Source of the DNA: Rhynchonema sp. JSB1_4
Lineage: Eukaryota; Nematoda; Chromadorea; Monhysterida; Xyalidae
Direction: 5' to 3'
DNA length: 64,000 bases
Assembly (NCBI GenBank): GCA_030248065.1
Contig: JASAMV010007442.1
Location: 1 to 64,000 of the forward strand
Shown: piece after piece, positions 32,770 through 43,352 of the stretch
Layout of the letters: each line of letters begins with the position of its first letter
How positions within the stretch are numbered: the stretch's first letter is position 1
The notes under the pieces: generated by a model
Told to the model about the DNA's origin: nothing
The model's database searches: none
Seen by the model: only the letters and a program-made list of their open reading frames with translations
Program-made: the position numbers and the translations under genes

Positions 32770-33594
32770 CAGTGTAGTGGCAGGCCCATGTGTGGGAGGT
32801 AAGTATGATGCGGGGTTGGGACCGGAAGCGTGAGAGGTATGATTTTGTCACCCAAAAAGGCGAAAAAACACCGTTTTTGTGATACAATTTTGGCCAAAAA
32901 TTGAGGTAAAAATAGTACTTTTTCAAAATTTTCGCCGAAAATCGCCTAAAAATAGGTATTATGGGTGGGTTTGCGCGCGGAGCGCGCGATTTTTGGGAAA
33001 ATAAGGTCGAAAAACACCGATTTTTGCCTTAAAAAGGTATAAAATTGCTTGTGAGAGGTATGATTTGGAGTCATAGTAGTGGCTGGGGGGGGGGGTTGGG
33101 GGGTTACCCCCCCTCTCAGTACTTACCTACCACAAAACCCGAGGGGGGGTTGGGGGGGGGGTTGAGTACTTACCTCTCACAACTCCAAATCATACCTCTC
33201 ACAAGCAATTTTATACCTTTTTAAGGCAAAAATCGGTGTTTTTCGACCTTATTTTCCCAAAAATCGCGCGCTCCGCGCGCAAACCCACCCATAATACCTA
33301 TTTTTAGGCGATTTTCGGCGAAAATTTTGAAAAAGTACTATTTTTACCTCAATTTTTGGCCAAAATTGTATCACAAAAACGGTGTTTTTTCGCCTTTTTG
33401 GGTGACCAAAATCATACCTCTCACGCTTCCGGTCCCAACCCCGCATCATACTTTACTTACCTCCCACACATGGGCCTGCCACTACACTGTTTGGAGTTGT
33501 GAGAGGTAAGTACTCAACCCCCCCCCCAACCCCCCCTCGGGTTTTGTGGTAGGTAAGTACTGAGAGGGGGGTAACCCCCCCAGCCACTACTATG
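32770..33594. mobile_element. hAT-like MITE, family C, copy C1, nested in K
   Basis: It begins CAGTGTAGTGGCAGG and ends CCCAGCCACTACTATG, with an exact 8-bp duplication CTGACCAA (32762-32769 and 33595-33602). GAGAGGTAAGTA/GAGAGGTATGAT motifs lie near the ends and GCGCGCGGAGCGCGCG in the core. It is split by copy C2. Confidence 0.9.
33072..33489. mobile_element. hAT-like MITE, family C, copy C2, nested in C1 in reverse orientation
   Basis: It begins CATAGTAGTGGCTGG and ends CCTGCCACTACACTG, with an exact 8-bp duplication TTTGGAGT (33064-33071 and 33490-33497). It is the reverse complement of its host C1 and nearly identical to the copy at 52990-53411. The host and guest arms could form a long hairpin. 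Confidence 0.92.
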
Positions 33595-33738
33595 CTGACC
33601 AAGTACTACACTGCCTAAAAATGACCATTTTAGGCCTAAAAATGGCCATTTTAGGCAAAAATTGGGGAAACTAGTGTAGCCGGAGGGGAAATTAGTGTAC
33701 TAGTGTACCTTGGTCGGGGAAATTAGTGTAGTGTACCT

Positions 33739-34135
33739 CAGTGTAGTTCCTGGTCCGGCGCGGCGGTTAGTGTACCTTCCCCTTTTTTCCGTGCGGCGGT
33801 TAGTGTACACCTCCCTGGGGGGGAAGGGGGGGGGAAGACCCAAATCCAGGAAAAAGTCACTTTTTGGGGTAGAAAATTTGACCGATTTTTGCCCCTTTTT
33901 GGAAAAAATTCTTCATAAAAAGGGTATATTGGCGACTTTTGACATCATTATCAATGACCTAAAAATCACTCATTTTAGGCCTAAAAATGCCCATTTTAGG
34001 CCTAAAAATGCCAATTTTAGGCAAAAATTGAGGCGGTTAGTGTACCTGGCGCGGCGGTTAGTGTACTAGTGTACCTTGGTCGCGGCGGTTAGTGTACCTT
34101 AGGGGGGACCCCCCTCCCCCCCAGGAACTACACTG
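33739..34135. mobile_element. hAT-like MITE, family A, copy A2, nested in A1
   Basis: It begins CAGTGTAGTTCCTGG and ends CCAGGAACTACACTG, with an exact 8-bp duplication GTGTACCT (33731-33738 and 34136-34143). Five copies of GGCGGTTAGTGTAC flank an AT-rich core with TTTTAGGCCTAAAAATG. It inserted into the repeat motif of its host. Confidence 0.92.
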
Positions 34136-34189
34136 GTGTACCTTAGGGGGGGGGTCCCCCCTCCCCCCCAGGAACTACACTGCCCAGTA

Positions 34190-34260
34190 CCAATACCAAA
34201 CACGGTATTGGTATTGGTATTGGGTGGTATTGGTATTGGGTATTGGGTATTGTGCCCACC
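34190..34260. repeat. TATTGG microsatellite
   Basis: GGTATTGGTATTGGTATTGG with variants continues the array that begins at about 32140 on the left of element A1, so A1 split a pre-existing microsatellite. Confidence 0.8.
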
Positions 34261-34460
34261 AATAACGGTAACCGGAACCGGACTCGCATATGCGATGCGA
34301 ACGCGATGACTCGAATCGAATCTCTGAGACCGACCATTTCTTTCTTTCTGTGTTCTCTTTCTATTGCCAGTGGAGGATTGAGACGATTGGCTTTGGTTGG
34401 GGACAGCAGATAGAAACACTTCCGTTTGATGCGTGTTACCGTTTGATGAGGTGTGGTTCA

Positions 34461-34625
34461 TAAAAGTAGGCTTAGGCCCAAGCCTAGGCCCAAGCCTCAA
34501 AACCAAGCCTGACATTTGAGTACAAGCCTAAGCCTTAGCCTAGTTGCAACAGTAAGTCTGAGCATAAGCCTTGCCACATGCCTAGCCTAAAGCCTATCCA
34601 TTAAGCCTATCTCCAACCAACTCGA
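34461..34625. repeat. Degenerate AAGCCT repeat
   Basis: AAGCCT, GCCTAA and GGCTTAGGC words recur in irregular register. The unit resembles the nematode telomere hexamer TTAGGC but is too degenerate to call telomeric. Confidence 0.45.
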
Positions 34626-35110
34626 TCTGAGTGAATTTTGGAGGGGTGGTTCTTGGATGCGGTGGGCGCAATAGTCATAAATGGATTGAGTAACAGTTTT
34701 TTATATGTATGCACCCTGTGCATCGCGCATGCGTGCACCCTGACATGGTGAAACCCTCATCAAGTGTCTGGTCCCCAATTTATCGTTAGGGCCTTATCGA
34801 CCAGATGAATAATGTTCACAGCTGCCGAAAATTTATTTCTATATTTGACCATGTCTTACCACTCTTTTATTCTTATCTGCTACACGTAACCAGTTTATGA
34901 TTGATAGCATTCATTGTGCTTTCACAACGGCTGTTTCGCTCAGAGGAACTTTAGTTGATATTGATTAAATCACAAAATCAGTCACTGTGCTTGGAATGGC
35001 GGCCAGCAAAAACGTTCAATTGATCTTCTCCAATTTTAATTCTCTTTGTTTCATTTTGGAATAAATTTGATTCTTTTTGTTTCAACAAAATTTCTTCTTT
35101 CCTTGTTAAA
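34626..35110. other. Intergenic AT-rich stretch downstream of the RS-rich gene
   Basis: No gene is seen. It likely contains the 3' UTR of the minus-strand gene that stops at 35111. Confidence 0.5.
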
Positions 35111-36625
35111 TCAAGCGCGTCCACTGCGTCGACTGCGACGACCACCACGGCGACGGCGACGACGCGAGCGGCGACTCTTTCGGCTTGAACCACTGCCGCT
35201 GCCGCTTGACGAACGTCCTGTGATGTTTCACATGCCAAACGAGTTATGTGATTCTTAGGTTTCAAACTTAAAACTTTATAGTTTCGAAAAAATGTAACTC
35301 ACCACGACTCGATCGACGACGACGACGACTGCGGCGGCTGCGACGTTTCGATCCCGATCGACCTGATTTGAATTATTGAGCGTGTTTACACGTGATGTTT
35401 CACCGACTACATATCAGTAAAACGTATGGGTGGCTTACGACGCGGTCGACGACGGCGTCCAGCACTGCGGCGACGGCGACGCGACGATTTCGACATCGAG
35501 CTGGAGTCCGAGCCCGAACCCGACGACGAACGGACTGCAAATGTAAAATCCTCAAATTGAAACATCATTTTGATTTTAAGGTATTGTATACTTTGAAGAG
35601 CAAAGAACTAGTCACTCCAACTCACGCATTTGCGCCTGTTTCGATTGCGCCGCCTGTTTTCGCATCGATCGAGCCACAGCCCGGCGTGGTCGGCCTCGGC
35701 GCGTCGATTTGTACGTGCGCGATTGCTCGTTCTTCACCGGAATCCACTCCAACTTTTTCTCTTCGTCGTTGTAGATCTGCCCATGATTGCCTGAATGCGC
35801 AAGGGCAACGTGGGTTTGCTGTCGAAATCAGTGCAACTAACCCAAATCCAAAAAAGCTCAACCTGATTTGGTCCTGCGAATGATCTTGATTTTCGCGTTC
35901 ACTGAAACGAAAATTATGTGTGAAAGTGGATTCTAGTGAAAGTAACAATAATTGATTTGCCAAAAGTGTGCGCTCACGCTTTCGATGTTTGCCGGTCTTT
36001 GTCAACGACGTGACGCTGGATGAGCGCAGCGGATTGTAGCCTGAAATTCAAGGCAAATGCGGCTGTTTTACTTAACTAAGGCGAACAGACGAAAACTAAA
36101 GCTTGTTGGGCTTGCCGACAACCTTCGGGCAGGATCGGCAACCAGTCGAGCTCCTTGCTTTCGTCGTTGAAAATCTGCGCGTGATTGCCGCTGTTGGTCT
36201 TGCGCACCACGCGGACGTCGGCCGTCGCTGAAACATCACCGAATGCGATATCGGCACAACTCGCCCCCCCCTTAATGTTTTAGGCTTTGGGCTTCGGCAT
36301 AAACGCAGTCTTAGTCATTCCTGTCAACTTACGGCGATCCTTCGGTCTCCAAGGCTTCGGTCGGGAGCGACGCGAACGACGCGGGGCACGGCGTGATGCT
36401 GAAGTTATAGAAGAACCTTGCTTATTTGCAGCTTTTACAGAGCATAGGTACATTTCACGCGCAGCGTTCACCCTAATTTTGCTGGTGACACTTTCTGATC
36501 ACTAAATTGAGCAAACGGCTTTCCGTTTTGCCGTCGGCAATTTTAATAAATTATCGTAATCCTGAATTCTACCGTAACCCGCTCAGCAACAACTCACAGG
36601 CTCGACGGCTTCGCGATCGTGGCAT
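35111..36625 (-). CDS. RS-rich basic protein with an internally duplicated motif, unrecognised
   Basis: Nine exons: 36625-36598, 36398-36333, 36227-36123, 36040-35978, 35901-35863, 35790-35626, 35534-35439, 35362-35303, 35217-35111; 242 aa. Every intron is phase 1, so each internal exon is a symmetric module. The start MPRSRSRR and the last 100 residues are Arg/Ser-rich with SSSGSGSD-type linkers, like SR proteins or sperm nuclear basic proteins. The middle has two related blocks: VRVVRKTNSGNHAQIFNDE, continuing SKELDWLPI, and IKIIRRTKSGNHGQIYNDE, continuing EKKLEWIPV, separated by a short linker exon. No RNA-recognition motif is present. I recognise no family for the block. The gene model is well supported by phase and composition; the function is unknown. 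Confidence 0.82.
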
Positions 36626-37365
36626 GACGATGGATGATGTTTTAGATGAAGTTTGGATTGAAGAATGAAGTCCAGCGAAATGTCGATTGGAAGAGAAATG
36701 AAGAATGAATACGAATGGAATCGCCTTTTATAGGATTTTCGCTAAATGACCCCCGGCTACAGTGTTTTATGCATTTGTGATTATTGTACGTGTCTTGCTC
36801 AGGTGTTTGATTTCGAACGCTTTTCCGTTGTGATTGATATTGCATGGCACAGTGCGCGGTTTACTTGTGGCTGTGCTGCGCTTGTCACAAAGTCGTGGTG
36901 CTTGTGTCACCCATCCGCGTGATTACTGGCGAGAACAGCGAACATCCATTATGACGGCTGTGACTAATCACACGACAAGAGTAAATGATTGAGAACCGGG
37001 ATAAATGGATGATAAACGGCAAGTCGCCATTGTCATAAAACAACAAGAATCGCAATGAGGTTGACAACATTTTCACACACTCGAAAGAAGGTTCAGAATC
37101 ACAAAACAGATAACGGTAATGAGATACGATTCGGCGAAACTGCTGCCCCGATTAGGGTTGCTGGCAGCCGGCAGCTTGTTGCACAATGAGCCTCGGCAGG
37201 AGCAGATCAGCCAGGAATTGGCGCGTGGTGTGCCAGGGACGGTCGGCGGAGGGATGGATCCCGGGAATAAATCAGTGTGATTAGCGTGATGGCACGAAGC
37301 CTGCTCGGCTTAAATGGAATCGTTTTTTTGTTGAGGACTTAAACGAAGAATGAAACATCAGCCAC
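36626..37365. other. Intergenic region upstream of the RS-rich gene
   Basis: This is the probable promoter region of the minus-strand RS-rich gene. It also holds a possible 53-codon plus-strand ORF at 37119-37280. Otherwise nothing is recognised. Confidence 0.5.
37119..37280 (+). CDS. Possible 53-aa small protein
   Basis: An uninterrupted ATG-to-TGA frame encodes a basic, hydrophobic start (MRYDSAKLLPRLGLLAAGSL) followed by a polar Gly-rich tail (GTVGGGMDPGN). Its base composition is more GC-rich than the flanks, as in exons here. The start could be a signal or mitochondrial leader. It could also be one exon of a larger gene or chance. I do not recognise it. Confidence 0.3.
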   Translation: MRYDSAKLLPRLGLLAAGSLLHNEPRQEQISQELARGVPGTVGGGMDPGNKSV

Positions 37366-37947
37366 TCAGCCAGACCAACCATATTGACACGGATTGTATG
37401 GGTGCGCGCACAACATGTGAATGGGAATGGCGTGTTTGAGGAAAATGCGATCCGAACAGCCACGGACCAGCGTGTTGCCGAGGTTGTGACCTGGAAAATT
37501 ATGTTATGGTGTTGGAGTTGGACTTTGACATTTGAAAAGAGTATCGATCGATCAGAGCAATAACGTTTCGAGCGGTATCGAGCTTGGGGATCAGATTGCG
37601 TTGGCCTGGATCACCTGACTTTTTTGTATTAGATATACTATGCGAATCGCTATGTCCCTATAATTTGAACACAAGTCACGTGGCCAAGACAGATCTTGTC
37701 CGCTCTCATTACAAAGTTTGACACCGCTGTTGCAAATATATTACAATACGTACATATATAGAAAAATGAATGGCAATGTTCACCAGCGACATTAACGGGA
37801 TCGACCAGTGTTACGCAGACCCCATCCATGCAGTCAATAACGCCGATGTTTGCCTGCATGTCCGAACATCGATCGGTGTAGTTGAGTTGTTTGACGTACA
37901 AGCCTTCGATGCGATACTTGCTGTCACCCTTGGCTGGGTGCACGCAG
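37366..37947 (-). CDS. Small Cys-rich, secreted-type (Ly6/uPAR-like?) protein, last two exons
   Basis: Exons 37947-37784 and 37490-37366 join in phase (GCT G / GT). The readable part is about 95 aa with seven cysteines, including CSDMQANIGVIDCMDGVCV, LVRGCSDRIF and LCAHPYNPCQYGWSG before the stop. The spacing and the RGC motif recall small extracellular Ly6/three-finger proteins of invertebrates, but that is a weak family call. The upstream exon with the start and any signal peptide was not found. The intron upstream of 37947 holds a copy of the GCACTGACGATGA repeat. The TGAAACATCA 10-mer lies just beyond the stop at 37351. Confidence 0.6.
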
Positions 37948-37984
37948 CTGAAAAGCTATTATCCGCAGGTGTGTTTGGGATCAC

Positions 37985-38240
37985 CATGGTTCTTTCGCAC
38001 TGACGATGAGCTATGGTGTATGGACCGTCTGTGAAAACACGTTGAAACGGACAACCAAGAAACACGCTGCGCAAGTAGGGTTCGAACAGGACCCCGATCC
38101 AGAATTCGGGACATAGACGGCTTATTTGATCTCGATCCCGAATCCCGATCCCAGGAGTTTAAAAATAAATCTCAAATCCAGATCCTGAGAGCTCAATTTC
38201 GATCCCAAGCCCGAATTCGGGAATTTTTAGTCATGCAAGT
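37985..38240. repeat. Dispersed repeat copy plus GATCCCGAATCCC-rich patch
   Basis: 37985-38075 is a copy of the GCACTGACGATGA...GAAACGGACAACC repeat. It is followed by degenerate CCCGATCC/CCCGAATTCGGG words to about 38240. A similar patch in inverted sense occurs at about 38410-38515. Confidence 0.5.
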
Positions 38241-40480
38241 ATAGTACACAGAATGACATAAGTTTTTGGAAAAAGAATGAGCAAGTAGGCGCAGCCTTAA
38301 GACTAATTGACCATTCAAACGTATAAAAGCGCGATTTTTACGCGTTCATCTGCGGTAACAAGCGTTAACTTATGCATACCTACTGTATCTTGTTCAAAAA
38401 AACTACTTTTCGAAGTCAAAAACGCAATTCCGAATCTCGAAATTATCGATGCCAATCCCGACCCCGACACTTTTTTCTGATTTCTGAATCCCGATCCCGC
38501 GAGCGTACCAGTATTCCTGGTATTCCCTTTCGCTATCCCTTTGCAGAACTCATTATGTTCGTTTGCATGCTCATCATTCATACTGACGCAAGTCATCGTT
38601 GGGCCGCAAGCACAACCGACTGAAAATCATGCCAGTCGCACCCAAAGGGAAAGCCATAACCAACCAACGGGTACTACCGTAACCTGTAACAAGACGCAGG
38701 TGTCGGTCCATTCAACAACGAATGTCGATTCACAAATTGGGGATGGCACAATGTGGGAACGAAGAAAGCAGATAAAATGGGGAGGAGCAAAAATGGAGCG
38801 AGGTGGTGTTGGACAAGCATGGGAAGATCAGGCAACATTGGCATTCCGGTTTTGAAATGTTGAAATCTAAAAAAGTAGCCGAAGATGTCTTTTGGTGCCA
38901 TGGGCAAGATTCAAAATTTTGCGGAACTGAGCGCTCCAAGTATGCCCGAAGCAAAGCCATTTGCATAAAGCGAAATGTTGGTGTGACCAACTGAACATCT
39001 ACAACATATAGTTCTTATCAGATCCCAATCGCACAGTCAGAGATCAAGAGATAAGCGTTCGAATTTCTTTATCCCAATTTTTTTATTTGGCCACAAAGTT
39101 TACGAGATAAGCATGTAGCTCGTGAACGAGAATAGTTGTTGCAATACAGACACCGTGCTTTGTGGCCCATAAGTCCGGGACACTTTATTGTTTTTCAGTC
39201 CTCAACTGACCTCGTTCTAATTGTTCCGTTGTCGATCTGAGTTCAGTCCGGTTCTGTTTTACGACACATTTTGAGCAGCCTGCTGCGGTTGGCACTGTTT
39301 CAGAGAAAAATTTTTCGAGTATAATGTGCGTCCAAGCGTGTGTTTCAAATGTAGTAGAGCTGCAAGGAAAGGTTATTGGGTGCCCATGAAATGAATGTGT
39401 AACTTGGCATTGACACCGGCCGTGTGCCCATCATCTTATTGCGCACAAAATGCGCCACACTGGTGTCACCCGCATGTTTGATGAACTAATCCTTCACTAA
39501 AACTGACAGTTCGTTTGTTTTCAAAAGGAATTAATTTTGCCCGATAGTATTGTCGGTGTGCCAGTTATAGCTAGGTGCGACAAAGCTCACCTTTTTAATT
39601 TTTGGTTCAATGGAAATTCGCGCGAACGAACTTACGCGATGGGGCAGCTCACCGCATGCGCATTGCGGCATGCTGGGTGTTGAAATGACGGAACTTGTTT
39701 CAGCTTGATACTGTGAGCCTTTTTCATAAAAAGGGTCGATCCTGCACATAAAACAAGCACACTCTTCGCATGCCGAACAGTCATAAACAAAAAAATATTG
39801 CAATGAGCGCTGCTTTTAGTTGTATCCTTGTTGTGGGACGTTTTTTGCGCTCTTTTATGCTTTCTGTGGTTGTAAGATATGTATGTAACTGCGCTATGTC
39901 AGCCATATACATTTTGGGCAATACCAAACTTGATCACTTTCTGGTGGAGATTTTTAATATTGGCGTGGCACCAGACACGTGCGTCTGTCGTGATGCAACA
40001 AAAATAAACATGACACCATGTTTCATAGTGCATCACTTGAATGACAAACTTGGCACATGACCGAATGAGTTTTTTGAAGTTGATGTTTCCGCGGCAGGAC
40101 TCAATGTCGGGGCTGAATTCAGTTGATTAAAACGAGCGTCAAGTTTGTTTTCGGATGAAATTCAATGCTTTTGGTTGGGACCTTGCCAGACAGGAGCCAT
40201 GACTAGAGCGCGGAATGTAAATACTTTCAGCGAACGATAAGTGTTTAGAACCTAAAGCATCAGACACCATAAAAGCGTCAATGCTTTTGACATAAAGAAC
40301 GTTCAAGTGAAGTCAAACAAAGAGTAACGTGAAGGAGTTCTCATTGAATAAGAAATTGTCGCCCAATAAATTTGCCGTCTCCAATTAAAATGTACTATTT
40401 GAAACCGGGCGAGTTTAAAGAAAAATTTATGAACAAATAAATAAAAAAAGCCAGATATTGCGATGCGAAATCTTTAAGCC
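38241..40480. other. Intergenic region with no resolved gene
   Basis: Apart from the second GATCCCGAATCCC patch (38410-38515), nothing is recognised. The missing first exon of the Cys-rich gene and the 5' exon(s) of the IR-like receptor may lie here. Open frames are short and lack splice-supported continuity. Confidence 0.4.
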
Positions 40481-40546
40481 TATCAATTTACAGCATGTAA
40501 TGTAACATCGAATTCTTTCTGCTCATTGTCTGTCTGTCCATCTACA

Positions 40547-43352
40547 ATGTATGCTAACAATACCCTAAGCTTGGCCATCCGCGATCATCCACCATACATA
40601 GACCGATGTGCGTATGTCAGTGGACTAAAAAGAGCACGAGGTTGCATTTATCCAGGTACGCAGCAGGTTTAAGGTTCGAAGAAAAACAACAAAAGAGAAC
40701 GTTTAGGTATCGAAGCCGAGATGACAAGCGTTGTAATGCAATCGGCTGGATTGAGCTTGAGGTTCATGTGGTCGCGGACAGCTAGCCCGTTGGACATGAA
40801 GCTGGCTGGCGATGTGGACACCTCACCTGAATTGTACCGAGCCACACCTGAACGAGCGTTGATTTTCAAATTTAGCAACTCGTTCCCCAGTCTGGGATAT
40901 GCTGCCATCAGTAAGTGATTGCTCGCAACCATCGTACTTGGTTGCTGGTTTAAACGTCTGCTGAAGCACATAAAACGTTCGGTTAATGTTTCGTTTCATA
41001 ATGAAGTTCTCCGGTATGCACGACCATGTTGCCGAACTTATGTATGAGCACACGAGCACACATCATCAATTTGCTGGTGTCTTTGTGGTCAAGTAGCCCC
41101 CCTCCACTGACGATGATCTGGTGCACCACTTATAGCTGCAAAAACAGCAAAGAAAATCTGTAAAGGTCGAAATGGACAATCAAAGATACGATTCACGACT
41201 TATGCATACAGTATGTTGCTTAATCTATAACCCCAACCTTTTGACCTATACAGCCACAGCACAGAACATAGAAGTGTTCGATTTCTGGTCTGCCTGCACA
41301 TCATTCGTGCAAGTCTACGACTGGTCGGTCTGGCTGTTGGTGCTTGTCATGTTGCTGATGCACAAATTCTATGTGCACGTGCTGCAACAAGAGTCGATAT
41401 TGTCCCCCCAAGTGTGGCCCAATCGCAAACGTACGCTAATGCCACTCATGTGGTTGGCCTTTTTCGGCTCGTTGTTCGTGGGACTCTGGCGCGCCGGGCT
41501 GCTGGCCAGAATTCTGGCGCCGAAAACGCAGCAGACATTCAGAAGTCTGAAAGACCTGCTGGATCTGGTCGAAAGTCATCAAATGCAGATCATCATCAAA
41601 CCGAATAGTTCACTCGTGTCGCAGTTGTTGATGCGCAATAAAACAGCGCTGCAACGACGCACCAGGGACGTGCTGACTGTGCATCCGTTGATATTCATGA
41701 AACATTGGGATGAAATTGTGGATAAGGTCAGCCAGGTTCATACTGTTCCCTTTATTGCAACGGTTTTTTGTGATAACCGACCAAATTCGTGGCTGCTTGG
41801 GGGTGTCAGCCTGGTTACAAGCACAAGCTCATGCTCGAAGTTGTTTTTATCATCGCGACCAATATAAGATCAGTGACAAATATACCTATGACAATCGCAC
41901 CAGCGGATCCAGGGGGTCACCATCTCGGAGAAAAGAACGAAAAAGGGCCCAAACCGCAAAATTTTTACTCTAGTACACTTCTGAGGTCCGAAACCACGCG
42001 CTTCGAGTATCAGATACGCCAGTTTCCATAAAATCTGACTGTCGCTCTCGCAAAAGGTACAAAATTTTCGCGCGCACGCATGCTCTTATTTTGCGTAGTG
42101 TTTGGCTTAAAATCACCCAGTTATTGAATACAAATAAGCAATACTGGATAAAAACAATTTTTGAAAAATCAAAGATGCACTAGATAAAAATTACGTTTGA
42201 GATGCGCCCCCCTCAGCCAAAGGCTGGATCCGCTACTGTGCCATCGTATCTCCGTTCGGGCTCCACCAGATAGACCCGAAATCCGAAACCCGAAACATAA
42301 ATTTTTTCTATGTCCATGTTTCGGGTTTTGAAAAAAACCCGAAACCCGAAACACAAAGCATGATAATCAAAAATGTTTCGGTCTTGCCACTTGTAGCTGA
42401 CGTGAACAATTTGTACAGTCAGTCGAAACATTTTCGATTATCATGCTTCGTGTTTCGGGTTTTTTTTCAAAACCCGAAACCCGAAACATGGACATAGAAA
42501 AAATTTATGTTTCGTGTTTCGGGTCTATCTAGTGGAGCCCTTCCAGGTACAATCCGGTCATTACGTGTACATTCGCAATGCATTTGGAGCAATGTCGTAC
42601 GCAGTCAACCATTGCGACATACGGGCAGTGCGCATACATGATCTGGGTAAACTGGTGCGCTATATTCAGCTTTTGTTGATGTTTCATTAGCTGATCACTG
42701 TTGCAGACAGTGACCCAGCGGTGATGGTCTTCAATGCAAACACCAATGATCAAATCATCAAGCGAATCAATGAGGCATTGGTCAGAGACGCTGCCATTGT
42801 GCAAGGTATTATCAGTGCTTTGAATTCAGTTTGCACAGTATTTCTTAATTTTTGCAACTTTGAAAACAACACCGGGGCCAAGCATGGGATCGGATCTGAT
42901 CCGTCTCGTTCACGAGACTTCTTCGCATGAAATAAATGTTCAAGATTTACTGGCTCCAAAATTTGACGAGCGTCAAAATTGTTCACAGACTGACCGAGCT
43001 GAGAAACGCCGTTAATCACGCTGGTCGAAATCAGCGGCACCAATGGACATCCACATAAAATTCAGAAAGTCACGTGACCAAAGCAGATCCCCTTCGTTCA
43101 CCGGGCCAGAATGTTCCAGGATTGGTAGTGCGCTACGAATCGATGCTAAGTCGACGTCGAGCTAAATGTATGGCCACAACCGGCCCTCATGCAACCACTG
43201 ACGGTGTGGCAACGCTCAACATCACCAAGCTAATTGGAGCGTTCCTGTTGTTCTTCACTGGTCTATGTGTTGGCGTTGTGTTACTGTTTTGTGAATATTT
43301 CGAGTGGAAAATTATCAATCGTGCATCTACACGCGTGGCGTTTTTTCTCTGA
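40547..43352 (+). CDS. Ionotropic receptor / glutamate-receptor-like channel subunit, 5' end uncertain
   Basis: Exons: up to 40655 (first ATG in frame 40547), 40707-40910, 41254-41735, 42547-42646, 42707-42805, 43120-43352; phases agree. The first readable segment is an S1 ligand-binding start (TLSLAIRDHPPYID, then GIEAEMTSVVMQSAGLSLRF). Exon 41254-41735 has the first membrane helix (YDWSVWLLVLVMLLM), a pore-proximal segment and a helix before LLARIL, then the S2 lobe (LKDLLDLVESHQMQ). The last exon has the final helix (LIGAFLLFFTGLCVGVVLL) and a short tail. The absence of an amino-terminal domain in what is seen fits the IR subfamily of variant glutamate receptors, which act in chemosensation in protostomes. 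A signal peptide was not found, so an upstream exon is likely missing. Confidence 0.75.
41098..41190. repeat. Dispersed repeat copy (GCACTGACGATGA family) in an IR-like gene intron
   Basis: CCACTGACGATGATCTGGTG is followed by AAAGGTCGAAATGGACAATC, matching the copies at about 10040 and 37990. Confidence 0.5.
42258..42540. mobile_element. Foldback MITE abutting a 3' splice site
   Basis: The left end GGGCTCCACCAGATAGACCC is inverted at the right (GGGTCTATCTAGTGGAGCCC). Both arms contain repeated CCCGAAACCCGAAACA and AAAAAATTTATGTTTCG-type words. A 3-bp TTC flank on each side may be the target duplication. The right end stops 6 bp before the exon at 42547, so the acceptor TTCCAG follows immediately. 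Confidence 0.8.

Larger units (their letters stand above)
32420..33613. mobile_element. hAT-like MITE, family K, nested in A1
   Basis: It begins CAGGGTAGTACTTGG and ends CCAAGTACTACACTG, with an exact 8-bp duplication CCTAAAAA (32412-32419 and 33614-33621). The 19-mer ATCTATCTATCGTCAACAC occurs at 32464, 32494, 32523, 32554, 32652 (variant end), 32710 and 32742. It hosts element C1. Confidence 0.9.
32177..34182. mobile_element. hAT-like MITE, family A, copy A1, hosting nested insertions
   Basis: It begins CAGTGTAGTTCCTGG and ends CCAGGAACTACACTG, with an exact 8-bp duplication CCCAGTAC (32169-32176 and 34183-34190), inside a (CCAATA)-type microsatellite. Its own motif is GGGGAAATTAGTGTACCT. 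It contains element K (32420-33613) and a second family A copy (33739-34135). Without these it would be about 400 bp, like other copies. Confidence 0.92.

Noticed and set aside
37985..38075. GGGTTCGAAC near 38070 as a Pol III B box
   Set aside because: There is no A box or tRNA fold upstream; it falls at the edge of a dispersed repeat.
39531..39803. 90-codon Cys-containing minus-strand frame, considered as the missing 5' exon of the Cys-rich gene
   Set aside because: No donor or acceptor places it in the correct phase, and it has no signal-peptide-like start.
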